From positions 1 through 39,568 of the forward strand of contig CAMOWA010000013.1 of NCBI GenBank assembly GCA_946628005.1: 39,568 nt of DNA. Reading direction: 5' to 3'. Of this stretch, positions 22,774 to 30,791 are shown piece by piece. Origin of the DNA: an uncultured Caryophanales bacterium (lineage in GTDB: Bacteria; Bacillota_I; Bacilli_A; RF39; UBA660). The notes below the pieces were generated by a model. That model was not told the origin of the DNA and searched no databases. It saw only the letters and a program-made list of their open reading frames with translations. A program made the position numbers and the translations under genes. Positions within the stretch are counted from its first letter, which is position 1. Each line of letters starts with the position of its first letter.

Positions 22774-23052
22774 ATGGAAGAAATAATATTAAAAGTATCA
22801 ACAAAATCAAACCCAAATTCAGTAGCAGGATGTATTGCAGGGTTAATTAGAGAAAAAGGAAATGCTACTATACAAGTAATAGGAGCTGGAGCATTAAATC
22901 AAGCAATGAAAGCTATATGTATTGCTAGAGGATTCGTAGCACCTATTGGTGTTAATTTGGTTTGTATACCATCTTTTGCTGATGTTGAATTAGGAGAATT
23001 TCCGGATGAAAGTAGAACAGCATTAAAATTATATGTAAGAGGTGATAGATAG
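22774..23052 (+). CDS. spoVS: SpoVS family protein
   Basis: A 92-residue protein with its ribosome binding site (GAAAGGAAG) inside the preceding gene. It is a near-complete match in form to stage V sporulation protein S: 'LKVSTKSNPNSVAGCIAGLI', 'ATIQVIGAGALNQAMKAICI', 'ARGFVAPIGVNLVCIPSFAD'. In Bacillus, SpoVS is a small nucleic-acid-binding (Alba-like) protein that influences sporulation. In a phage it may alter the host's sporulation decision or act as a chromatin protein. The overlap TAGTG with the next gene shows coupling. Confidence 0.93.
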   Translation: MEEIILKVSTKSNPNSVAGCIAGLIREKGNATIQVIGAGALNQAMKAICIARGFVAPIGVNLVCIPSFADVELGEFPDESRTALKLYVRGDR

Positions 23053-23297
23053 TGGCTGAAGCATATATGTGTGATAGATGTCATAATTTTTATACTAAAT
23101 ATTGGGACTCATATCCAAGTCATACAAGAACTGGTTTAGAAGATGGACAGTTCAATATGATTACTACAACATTTGATCATGTTAGTTATGAAACTGTTAG
23201 AAGATTTGATTTATGTCCCGAATGCAAAAAGGCATTTATTGAATTTATGAAGCCATCTGGAGTAAATTTTGATATAAATTCTGATAAAAAAGATTAA
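23052..23297 (+). CDS. Small zinc-ribbon protein
   Basis: An 81-residue protein with a GTG start overlapping the SpoVS stop; ribosome binding site AGAGGTG. CxxC pairs in 'YMCDRCHNFYTKYW' and 'FDLCPECKKAFIEFM' frame a middle region of about 55 residues. I know this plan from short phage zinc proteins of Firmicutes. Last gene before a 328-base non-coding region. Confidence 0.75.
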   Translation: MAEAYMCDRCHNFYTKYWDSYPSHTRTGLEDGQFNMITTTFDHVSYETVRRFDLCPECKKAFIEFMKPSGVNFDINSDKKD

Positions 23298-23310
23298 TTT
23301 TGTGGCCAAA

Positions 23311-23350
23311 AAAGTGGGCAAAAGCATATTTCTGCCCACTTTTATATTTT
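23311..23350 (+). terminator. Terminator with GTGGGC stem
   Basis: AAAGTGGGCA (23311-23320) pairs perfectly with TGCCCACTTT (23333-23342), followed by TATATTTT. Confidence 0.75.
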
Positions 23351-23375
23351 TTTAAAAAATTTTTTTGAGGTAAAA

Positions 23376-23395
23376 AATTAACATATATGTTAATT
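23376..23395. promoter_or_regulatory. Palindromic operator candidate 1
   Basis: A perfect 20-base palindrome AATTAACATATATGTTAATT. The core recurs at 23450. Confidence 0.65.
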
Positions 23396-23449
23396 CTGCC
23401 CACTTTTTATATAAATATTAATAAAAAAAGAGTTTGAAAAATTTAAAAA

Positions 23450-23480
23450 TTAACATATATGTTAAAAAACACCGTATAAT
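23450..23480 (+). promoter_or_regulatory. Operator 2 with overlapping promoter
   Basis: Palindrome TTAACATATATGTTAA (23450-23465) followed by TATAAT at 23475-23480. TTAACA at 23450 could serve as a -35 box with a long (19-base) spacer. Binding of a repressor here would block this promoter, the only host-type promoter I see in the window. Confidence 0.55.
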
Positions 23481-23625
23481 AAAGTCTTTTTTTAGCATAT
23501 ATGTGAAAAAGTGGGCAAAAAATTGAAAACAAAAGTGGGCAAAACCCACCTAAAACCCACTTTTTCTGGGCAGAAAGTGGGCAAAAATAGGTAAAAATGA
23601 ATAAAATATAAAGGAGTGTAATAGT

Positions 23626-24141
23626 ATGGGAGAAAAATATGAAGTAGCAAAAAGAGATTTAGATGGATATAATATGTATAAAGCATATTGGCAAGATATA
23701 ACATCTGCTAAATCTAATGCAAAAGCAGGTGATGTTCATAGAATTTTAATATTAGATCATGGAGATAGAATAATAGAATTTAAAGACAGTGGTAAATATA
23801 TTGTTAATAGACATTATGTAGAATGTTATAATGAAATAAAATATAATTCTTCAGAACTTTCAGATGTTGATTGGTGTAAAGAATTCGGTAGTAGATTAAA
23901 ATATATATTATATCGTGACGGTGTGACTGCTCAAGAATTAGCTGCAAAATTAAAAATGTCAAAACAAACGATGACTAGATATTTTCAAGGTGACTGTATG
24001 CCTACTGCATATACTGTAGAAAAAATATGCAAAATATTAAATATAGTTCCTGATGATTTATTATTAGTGGTTAGATATTTGGATTCATTAGAGACTGGAA
24101 GAAAATTATTAAATATGGTAAATGAAATAATATATAAATAA
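23626..24141 (+). CDS. XRE-type helix-turn-helix regulator
   Basis: A 171-residue protein behind AAAGGAGTG. The first 85 residues form an unknown N-terminal domain ('HRILILDHGDRIIEFKDSGK'). Residues about 90-145 are a Cro/CI-type HTH: 'FGSRLKYILYRDGVTAQELA', 'LKMSKQTMTRYFQGDCMPT', 'VEKICKILNIVPDDLL'. The palindromes right upstream are natural operator candidates, giving an autoregulated repressor or switch gene. The N-terminal extension is unusual for a phage repressor, where extra domains normally follow the HTH. Confidence 0.88.
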   Translation: MGEKYEVAKRDLDGYNMYKAYWQDITSAKSNAKAGDVHRILILDHGDRIIEFKDSGKYIVNRHYVECYNEIKYNSSELSDVDWCKEFGSRLKYILYRDGVTAQELAAKLKMSKQTMTRYFQGDCMPTAYTVEKICKILNIVPDDLLLVVRYLDSLETGRKLLNMVNEIIYK

Positions 24142-24157
24142 TAGGAGGAAAAATAAA

Positions 24158-24394
24158 ATGTATTTTATAGGAGCAATAATAAGTATAATGTTTGGAATAA
24201 GTGCTGGATATCAGAATGATAAATGGCTAATGTGTGCTTGGTTTGGAGTGGCTGCAATTTTTGGCATAGCAGATGTATTAAGTTATATTATAAAATATAT
24301 AAATGATTTTATATCAGGATTAGCCAAAGGTATAATGGATAAACAAAATAAAAAGGAGAATAATTATGGCAAAGAAAATAGTAATATTAAATAA
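24158..24394 (+). CDS. Small two-helix membrane protein
   Basis: A 78-residue protein behind TAGGAGG. Two hydrophobic segments (YFIGAIISIMFGISAGY; LMCAWFGVAAIFGIADVLSY) and a polar, Lys/Asn-rich tail. The tail overlaps the next gene by 29 bases in another frame. Confidence 0.7.
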   Translation: MYFIGAIISIMFGISAGYQNDKWLMCAWFGVAAIFGIADVLSYIIKYINDFISGLAKGIMDKQNKKENNYGKENSNIK

Positions 24395-24560
24395 AGATGA
24401 TTATAATACTATTATAATTTTAATAAATGATTTGTTTGTTCAATTAAATGAAGTTCAAAACAAAATGGAAGGGCATTATATATTAGATAATTACGAGATA
24501 AGTGAAATAAAAAGACGACTTGAGAAAATAAGAGATATTATATCATTAGAGGAGGATTAA
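24366..24560 (+). CDS. Small helical protein
   Basis: A 64-residue protein behind AAAAGGAG. 'VILNKDDYNTIIILINDLFV' and 'YEISEIKRRLEKIRDIISLE' predict a helical hairpin. Starts inside the tail of the preceding gene. Function unknown. Confidence 0.7.
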   Translation: MAKKIVILNKDDYNTIIILINDLFVQLNEVQNKMEGHYILDNYEISEIKRRLEKIRDIISLEED

Positions 24561-24565
24561 TTGTC

Positions 24566-24727
24566 ATGAGTGAGAAAACTATATTATGGATTGTTATAGT
24601 TGTATGTATAGCTATTCATTTAATCGTATCTGATATTTGTAATTGTATAAAAGATAGAAATGAAAATAAAAATAAAGATGAAAATGAAGATGAAAAAGAT
24701 TTTAAAAATCAAAATAAAACAGAATAA
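24566..24727 (+). CDS. Small anchored protein with acidic Asn/Lys tail
   Basis: A 53-residue protein behind GAGGAGG. Residues 5-24 form a membrane helix (TILWIVIVVCIAIHLIVSDI), the tail is low-complexity (Lys, Asn, Glu, Asp). Function unknown. Last gene before promoter element 12. Confidence 0.65.
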   Translation: MSEKTILWIVIVVCIAIHLIVSDICNCIKDRNENKNKDENEDEKDFKNQNKTE

Positions 24728-24762
24728 ATAAAATGATTTAAAATAATTAAAATAAAATAGTC

Positions 24763-24790
24763 CGCGAAATTTACAGACCCTTTTATGAGG
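24763..24790 (+). promoter_or_regulatory. CGCG-N6-AC element, copy 12 (last)
   Basis: CGCGAAATTTAC, six bases, TTTTATGAGG; 18-base spacing. Same variant as copy 8. No copy is found to the right of this one. Confidence 0.7.
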
Positions 24791-24799
24791 GAAAGATAC

Positions 24800-24843
24800 A
24801 AAACGGCATGTGTATGAAAAATTACACAGTCGTTTTTATTTTT
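24800..24843 (+). terminator. Attenuator-type hairpin in the leader
   Basis: AAAACG (24800-24805) pairs with CGTTTT (24831-24836) and TGTGT (24809-24813) with ACACA (24824-24828), followed by TTATTTTTG. It lies between promoter element 12 and the nuclease gene. An ORF start at 24808 inside this hairpin is not used. Confidence 0.65.
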
Positions 24844-24873
24844 GTTAGCGTTTCAAAAAGGGAGGTTAAGAAT

Positions 24874-25167
24874 GTGAAAGAAAGTGACTTTCAAAAAAAT
24901 CTTAAAAAAGAATTGAAAGAAATGTTCCCAGGATGTATAATAACTAAATTAGATTCTGGAGACATTCAAGGCATTCCCGATTTACTTATTCTCTATAAAG
25001 ATAAATGGGCTACTTTAGAAAACAAAAGATCTTCAAAAGCATCACATCGTCCGAATCAAGATTATTATGTTAGTAAGATGGATGAGATGTCGTTCTCTAA
25101 ATTTATATATCCAGAGAACAAAGATGAAGTACTAGAAGAACTTTATAATTATTTTAATAGAGATTAA
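24874..25167 (+). CDS. VRR-NUC-type phage nuclease
   Basis: 97 residues, GTG start eight bases behind GGGAGG; the ATG at 24872 runs into TGA. 'FQKNLKKELKEMFPGCIITK', 'SGDIQGIPDLLILYKDKWAT', 'LENKRS...RPNQDYYVSKM' and 'FIYPENKDEVLEEL' follow the PD-(D/E)xK plan of small VRR-NUC-like phage endonucleases: IPD (metal-binding D) and ENK in place of the usual ECK/EVK. Likely cleaves DNA junctions or flaps in replication or recombination, next to the second nuclease gene. Confidence 0.82.
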   Translation: MKESDFQKNLKKELKEMFPGCIITKLDSGDIQGIPDLLILYKDKWATLENKRSSKASHRPNQDYYVSKMDEMSFSKFIYPENKDEVLEELYNYFNRD

Positions 25168-25181
25168 CAAAGGAGGTACAT

Positions 25182-25736
25182 ATGCTATTTAATTTACACA
25201 CAAATTTGGAAGGAGCACATGCACCATTTGGGGCTAGTCGTTCAAGTTGGTTAAGATATGACGACAAAAAGATTGTAGAAGTTTACAAAAGTCTACAAGC
25301 AGCTGAAATGGGCACAAGATTACATGCCTGGGCGAAAGACACTATAGACCTAGGTATAAAACAACCACGCTCAAAGAAAACTATCTATTCTTATGTGAAT
25401 GATGCAATAGGGTTTAAAATGAGTACAGAGGTTGTTCTGTTTTATTCTAAGAGATTTTTTGGTACAGCGGATGCTATATCATTCAGACACGATTTCTTAA
25501 GAATACATGATTTAAAAACTGGATCTAGACCAGTACATATGGAGCAGCTTATGATATATGCTGCATTATTCTGTTTAGAATACAAAGTAAAACCAGAAGA
25601 TATTCAAATGGAATTAAGAATATATCAATTAGATGATATTCAAGTTTGTGAGCCTTTACCAGAGGACATAAAGAATATTATGAATAAAATAATTCATGTT
25701 GATAAAATTTTAGATGAAATAGAAAGGGGTGTATAA
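25182..25736 (+). CDS. PD-(D/E)xK nuclease (Cas4/RecB-like)
   Basis: A 184-residue protein behind AAAGGAGG. 'MGTRLHAWAKDTIDLGIK' carries the upstream His of the fold, 'RFFGTADAISFRHDFLRIHD' and 'LKTG' give the D..D-x-K centre (GTADA, HDLKTG), and 'MEQLMIYAALF' the Gln motif after it. This is the core of PDDEXK exonucleases such as Cas4 or phage RecB-like enzymes. Probably processes DNA ends in recombination or replication. Confidence 0.85.
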   Translation: MLFNLHTNLEGAHAPFGASRSSWLRYDDKKIVEVYKSLQAAEMGTRLHAWAKDTIDLGIKQPRSKKTIYSYVNDAIGFKMSTEVVLFYSKRFFGTADAISFRHDFLRIHDLKTGSRPVHMEQLMIYAALFCLEYKVKPEDIQMELRIYQLDDIQVCEPLPEDIKNIMNKIIHVDKILDEIERGV

Positions 25737-25738
25737 CC

Positions 25739-28700
25739 ATGAGTTCTTTAGCTGATGAAATGCGTTCGTACATTGGTTCAGGAAAAATGAACGAAGAAGA
25801 ATTTATCGAGCATTATGGAGTTGGACATTTGGATGGTCGGTCATTCAGGACGTTGGCCTTGGGGCTCTGGTAAAGATCCGTATCAAAGTTCACCAGTAGA
25901 TTTCTTATCTAGAATAGACGAATTAAAAAGTAAAGGTTGGAAACCTACTAAAGATAATATAGAAAAAGAATTTAATATGACAAGTACAGAATATAGACAA
26001 TTGGTTTCTATAGCAGCTGACACACATAGAATGCAACAAATAAAAAGAGCTAAGAGTTTGATTTATGATAAAGATACAAATCCAAAAGGTCATAGTCTTG
26101 CCGAAGTAGCACGTCGTATGAATGTTAATGAATCAACTATTAGAGGTTGGTTAAAAGAAGATGAAAATTCTAAAGTATATCAAACTAAAAATATAGTAGA
26201 TGTACTTAAAAAAGAAGTTGCTAATAAAAGAATGATAGATGTTGGTGAACAAGTTGCTGAAAGAGAGCTTAATATATCTAGAGAAAAATTAGATACTGCT
26301 TTATATGTTATGGAAAAAGAAGGGTACCATGTTTATAAAGCAAGAGTTCCTCAGCCAACTAATCCAACTCAATATACTACTATGAAAGTTTTAACAGTTC
26401 CTGAGATAGTTAATAAAGAACATCCTGATAGAACTCCAGCAGAAGTATATGACTTTGATAAAATAGGAACCATTAAAGATTATATTTCTAGAGATGGTGG
26501 AATGACTTTAGAGAAAAAATTTACATATCCTACCAGTATGGATTCAAAAAGATTGATGGTTCGTTATGCTGACGACGTTGGCCCAGATGGTGTAAAAGGT
26601 ATAGAAAAGGATGGTACTATAGAAATACGTAGAAATGTCCCAGATTTGAACCTCGGCGAATCTAGATATGCTCAGGTTCGTATTTTAGTTGATGGCACTC
26701 ATTATATGAAAGGAATGGCTCATTATAGTGATAATATGCCAGATGGAATAGATGTTGTTTTTAACACTAATAAGAAACCTGATGTGCCATTAAAAGGTGG
26801 AAAAGATAGATCTGTATTAAAACCTATAAAGAGTGATCCTGATAATCCATTTGGTTCTTTAATAAAAGATGCCGATCTAGGGGGTCAGTATTGGTATATA
26901 GATCCCAAAGATGGAAAAAGAAAATTAGGACTTATTAATAAAAGAGCTGATGAAGGTGATTGGAGTGAATGGAAAAATGGTGTCCCATCTCAATTTCTAT
27001 CTAAACAAAGTAAAGAGTTAGCTAAACAGCAATTAAATCTTAAGAAAGCAGAAAAAGAACAAGAGTATGCTGAGATATTATCTTTAGAGAATCCTACTAT
27101 AAAGAAATATTATTTAGATAAATTTGCTAAACAATGTGATAAAGATGCAGTTGAATTAAAAGCAGCATCATTTCATGGACAACGATATCATGTTATACTA
27201 CCAATTGAATCAGTTGGAGATACACAAGTATATGCACCTAATTATAAGGATGGAACAAAATTAGCATTAATAAGATATCCTCATGGCGGTAGATTTGAAA
27301 TACCTATATTAACTGTTAACAACAATAATAAAGTAGCTAGAAGTATAATATCACCACAATCTACAGATGCTATTGGCGTTAGTTCAAAAGTAGCACAAAG
27401 ATTATCTGGCGCAGACTTTGATGGTGATACTGTAATGTGTATACCAACTCATGACAGGCAGGGTAGAGTACATATATTAAGTCGTGATGAATTACCAGGT
27501 TTAAAAGATTTCGATTCTAAATCATATATATGGGATGAAAAAAGAGTAAATTCTAAAGGAGAAACCGAATATTATAGACAAGGTCATAAATTTAAACCAA
27601 TGACTAATACTGATACTCAAATGGGTGTAATATCAAATCTTATAACAGATATGACTTTATTAGGAGCTGGTTGGGATGAAATAGAAAGAGCAGTTAAACA
27701 TTCAATGGTTGTAATAGATGCTGAAAAACATAAGTTAGATTATAGACAAAGCGAAATAGATAATGATATACCATCATTAAGAAGAAAATGGCAGCGAACA
27801 ATTAATCCTGATGGTACTGAGAAAATAGGTGGAGCATCTACTCTTATATCTAGAGCTAAAAGCCCTGCCGAAGTACCTAAAAGAAGAGGAGAACCTAAAA
27901 CTAATGTTAAAGGTACAGACTGGTATGATCCAAATAAACCAGAAGGTTCATTAATATATAACATAGCCTATGATAATAATAGGTACTATGCCGATAGTAA
28001 ATTTAATAAGAAAACAGGAATGCAGACAATCGTATTAAAAGATGGTAAGAAGGTAACATATGATGTAACAAATCCTAAAGAAAGAGCTAAATATCATCCA
28101 GTTATGAAGACTGATCCTAAAACAGGTGAAATATATTTTACTAATAAGGATGGTACCCTAGAGTATAGGCGTAGGGAGCGTACCGATACAATAACAAAAA
28201 TGGAGGCCACTACTGATGCAAGAACATTATATTCTAAACCAGATAAGCCCCATCCAATGGAAGAGATATATGCCGATTATGCTAACTATATGAAGGGATT
28301 AGCTAATAGAAGTAGACTAGAAAGCTATTCAACCCCTAGTTTGAAATATAATCCTGAAGCTAAGAAAAAATACGCTAAAGAAGTATCAGAGTTAGACGTT
28401 AGTTTAAATAATGCATTAAAAAATAAAATTCCAGAAAGAATAGCAACTCGTTATGCTGCATCAGAACAAAAAAGAAAGAAAAATGCAGATCCAGATTTAA
28501 AACCAGAAGATATTAGAAAGATTGGGCAACAAGCAATGACTAAATATCGTGAAATGTTTAATGCTGTTCCATCAAGAAAAAGAGAAATAAAAATAACAGA
28601 TAAACAATGGGAAGCAATTCAAGCAGGTGCAATTTCTAATGAAAAATTAAAGAAAATTTTGGACAATTCTGATCCAGATATTTTAAGAGAACTTGCAATG

Positions 28701-28841
28701 CCAAAAAATAGAAAAGAAATAACACCAGCAATGAAAGCAAGAATAATCGCCATGAAAAATGCTAATTTAACTAATGTACAAATAGCTGAAACAATGCATC
28801 TATCTCCTAAAACCATATCAAATATCTTGAAAGGAGTTTAA
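25739..28841 (+). CDS. DFDGD two-barrel RNA polymerase-like protein with virion-type tag, +1 frameshift at CGG
   Basis: 1033 residues when one base is skipped. Start ATG 25739 behind AAAGGGGTG. The first 33 codons ('FIEHYGVGHLDG') run into an in-frame CGG at 25838; straight reading stops at 25871-25873. Skipping the C gives 'HLDGGHSGRWPWGSGKDPY', the same tag as in the head-region protein at 31162 ('HYGVGHDKGG', 'GRYPWGSGKN'). Further on: an HTH ('LAEVARRMNVNESTIRGWL'), and 'QRLSGADFDGDTVMC' (D559-D563), the Mg-binding DFDGD signature of the beta-prime barrel of two-barrel RNA polymerases. A conserved tail includes 'MVVIDAEKHKLDYRQSEID' and a C-terminal HTH ('NVQIAETMHLSPKTISNIL'). The family occurs in Firmicutes phages; activity is unproven. 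Confidence 0.85.
25838..25841 (+). promoter_or_regulatory. CGG +1 frameshift site (CGGT), RNA polymerase-like protein
   Basis: In-frame CGG after GGT at codon 34. Skipping the C joins the two halves of the YGVGH..GRWPWGSG tag and opens a further 1000 codons. Confidence 0.92.
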
Positions 28842-28847
28842 TAAAGT

Positions 28848-29111
28848 ATGAATGATAATGATAATAGATTAGTTAGAATAACAACTATTGACAATCCTTA
28901 CGATCCTTTCGAGGATTTTAATAATTGGTTTTTATTTGATATTGAAAAAGGTTATTATACTTGTGATAAACTTGGAAGATTATCAAACTTTAGTGAATTA
29001 ATGACTGAAAAACAAGAAAAAGAAGAAACAGAAAGAACAATTGATCGATTAATTGAGCTTGATCCGTTAAATATTTATAAAAAAGTAGAAAAAATAGTAA
29101 AAAATGATTAA
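28848..29111 (+). CDS. Conserved small phage protein (DNPYDPF)
   Basis: An 87-residue protein behind GAAAGGAG. 'ITTIDNPYDPFEDFNNWFLF', 'DIEKGYYTCDKLGRL' and 'LSNFSEL' form a block known to me from small proteins placed shortly before the terminase genes in many Firmicutes phages. The C-terminal half is helical and charged. Function unknown. Confidence 0.8.
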   Translation: MNDNDNRLVRITTIDNPYDPFEDFNNWFLFDIEKGYYTCDKLGRLSNFSELMTEKQEKEETERTIDRLIELDPLNIYKKVEKIVKND

Positions 29112-29523
29112 AAAAAGTGAAAAATAGAAGAAAATCAACTTCAAAACTTAAAGAATTAACCGGGATCGATGGAAAAAGACATAGGGGAGGGGTCTCAAAA
29201 AAGGCGCCCCCTACCGTCATCGCGGCGGTCTTCAAAAAATCCCCGGAGGAACTTTTTGGGAGATGTTTTTAGCGCTTATAGAACCTAGAATCTTATTTTT
29301 TCGTTTAGATAGTATTTTCGATGGCTTATGAATGGCTAAAAATGCTGTGTCTGGCATTAAAAATTCGTTTATTTACACTCCGTTAAATGATGAAACGCTA
29401 TGTTATTCTCCTTTCTAATGTAGAATTGAATACACAAGTCCCACATAGTTATTTATAAGTCATCTAAAATGCTATCTAAACTATTAGAAAACTGCCATTA
29501 GTGTTATGAAAGGAGTGACAAAT
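29112..29523. other. Non-coding region with GC-rich island, candidate packaging (cos) site
   Basis: No gene is seen over about 410 bases. Positions 29159-29260 are strikingly GC-rich against the AT-rich rest: TAGGGG (29182-29187) can pair with CCCCTA (29208-29213), ACCG with CGGT (29213-29229), and CCCCGGAGG follows. I recall similar GC islands at this place, just before the small terminase and HNH genes, in other Firmicutes phages, which makes a cos or pac site likely. The right part (29260-29500) is AT-rich without a structure that I can name. Confidence 0.55.
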
Positions 29524-29892
29524 ATGCCAAAAGTCAAAAAACGTGATGGTAAGGATACAGAAGATAAAAATAATATGCGTCCTGCCCTTACACCAGAAGC
29601 TAGAGAAAATCAATTAATATATTTAGCCACTGAATTGGCAGAGCAACAATTAAAAGATGGCACTGCGTCTTCTCAAGTTATAACTCACTATTTAAAATTA
29701 GGTTCTTCAAAAGAAAAATTGGAGAAAGAAATATTAGAAAAACAAAAAGACTTGATTAGTGCAAAAACTGAAGCCCTTCAATCTGCTAAACATATCGAAG
29801 AATTATATGAAAAAGCTGTTGCCGCTATGCAAAGATATAGTGGACATTACGATGAATCCGAACCAGAGGATGAAGATGAAGATGAAGAATAA
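29524..29892 (+). CDS. Probable small terminase subunit-like protein
   Basis: A 122-residue protein starting at the ATG behind GAAAGGAG (an ATG at 29506 lies before the ribosome binding site). 'RPALTPEARENQLIYLATEL', 'DGTASSQVITHYLKLGSSK' and 'EKEILEKQKDLISAKTEAL' are a block found before HNH and large-terminase genes in many Firmicutes phages. It ends in an acidic run (EDEDEDEE). The function is inferred from position: it would bind the packaging site in front of it. Confidence 0.65.
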   Translation: MPKVKKRDGKDTEDKNNMRPALTPEARENQLIYLATELAEQQLKDGTASSQVITHYLKLGSSKEKLEKEILEKQKDLISAKTEALQSAKHIEELYEKAVAAMQRYSGHYDESEPEDEDEDEE

Positions 29893-30334
29893 AATACTTA
29901 CATATAGTGAGTTAATTAAAATAAATTCATTTGAGGATCGATATGATTATTTAAGAATAGGAGGGAGTGTTGGTGAGGAAACATTTGGATTTGACAGATA
30001 TTTAAATCAAGAATTTTATACATCATCAGAATGGCGAAGGATAAGAGATTATGTTATAACTCGTGATATGGGTTGTGATATGGGACTACAAGAGAAAGAT
30101 GAGTTTGGTAATCTTATTTACGAGATTCATGGTAAAATAATAATTCATCATTTAAATCCGCTAACTAAAGATGATATAATTTATAAGACAAAATATTTGC
30201 TAGATCCAGAATATTTAGTTTGTGTTTCATATAATACTCACCAAGCAATTCATTATGGTAATAAGGAACTTTTGATGATAAATCAAAAACCTATTACAAG
30301 AATAAAAAATGATACATGTCCATGGCGACATTGA
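29882..30334 (+). CDS. HNH endonuclease
   Basis: About 150 residues, overlapping the end of the preceding gene by 11 bases; ATG 29882 is chosen, two in-frame ATGs at 29870 and 29876 are possible. 'FYTSSEWRRIRDYVITRDMG', 'GKIIIHHLNPLTKDDI' and 'DPEYLVCVSYNTHQAIHYG' give the HH..N..H plan of phage HNH enzymes. HNH proteins next to terminase assist DNA cleavage in packaging, in line with the cos-site candidate upstream. Confidence 0.88.
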   Translation: MKNKILTYSELIKINSFEDRYDYLRIGGSVGEETFGFDRYLNQEFYTSSEWRRIRDYVITRDMGCDMGLQEKDEFGNLIYEIHGKIIIHHLNPLTKDDIIYKTKYLLDPEYLVCVSYNTHQAIHYGNKELLMINQKPITRIKNDTCPWRH

Positions 30335-30346
30335 AAGGAGGTTAAA

Positions 30347-30781
30347 ATGAGTCATAAAGATTACACAAAATTTTCTGTAAAACCAGAAAAAGCAGATGCT
30401 GCTGAAATCATTAACAATAGTAATAAGGATTCTTTAGTAATGAATGCAAATCCTGATAATGAAAATGTTATAGTTAATGAAATAACTGAAGATTTATCAG
30501 TATTAAACGATGTTCCTGGCGTTACTGTTATTCAAGAAGATTCTGCTAACGAACCAATAGTAGAACTTGAAACATGTGAAGGTTTTGTAGATAATTGCGA
30601 GCGATTAAATGTTCGTAAAGGAGCTTCTATGGATGATGCAGTAATAACTGTGTTAGAAAAAGGATCAAAAGTAAACATTGATGTCAAGAATTCTACTAAC
30701 GAGTTTTATAAGATATCAATCGATGGCGTTGATGGATATTGTATGAAAAAATTCATATCATCTCCAAATTTAAAAGATTAG
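30347..30781 (+). CDS. SH3b-domain protein
   Basis: A 144-residue protein behind GAAAGGAGG. The first 75 residues are acidic and disordered. Residues 80-140 form a bacterial SH3 domain: 'GFVDNCERLNVRKGASMDDA', 'VLEKGSKVNIDV', 'YKISIDGVDGYCMKKFI'. SH3b domains bind cell-wall peptides, but here, in the head operon, it is more likely a structural or decoration element. No catalytic domain is present. Confidence 0.82.
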   Translation: MSHKDYTKFSVKPEKADAAEIINNSNKDSLVMNANPDNENVIVNEITEDLSVLNDVPGVTVIQEDSANEPIVELETCEGFVDNCERLNVRKGASMDDAVITVLEKGSKVNIDVKNSTNEFYKISIDGVDGYCMKKFISSPNLKD

Positions 30782-30791
30782 GAGGGCTATC

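Larger units (their letters stand above)
23298..23625. promoter_or_regulatory. Non-coding control region with palindromes and GTGGGC repeats
   Basis: No gene is seen. It holds a terminator (23311-23350), two copies of a perfect palindrome with core TTAACATATATGTTAA (23378-23393, 23450-23465) and a third partial copy with GCATATATGTG (23495-23505), a TATAAT box (23475-23480), and repeated AAAGTGGGCAAAA (about 23311, 23508, 23532, 23574) with inverse copies TGCCCACTTTT (23333, 23397). It lies just before a repressor-type gene, so it is an operator/promoter region and may also be a replication origin with iterons. Confidence 0.7.

Noticed and set aside
24808-24873. ATG at 24808 as start of the nuclease
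   Set aside because: It lies in the loop of an attenuator-type hairpin; GTG 24874 behind GGGAGG fits the usual family start.
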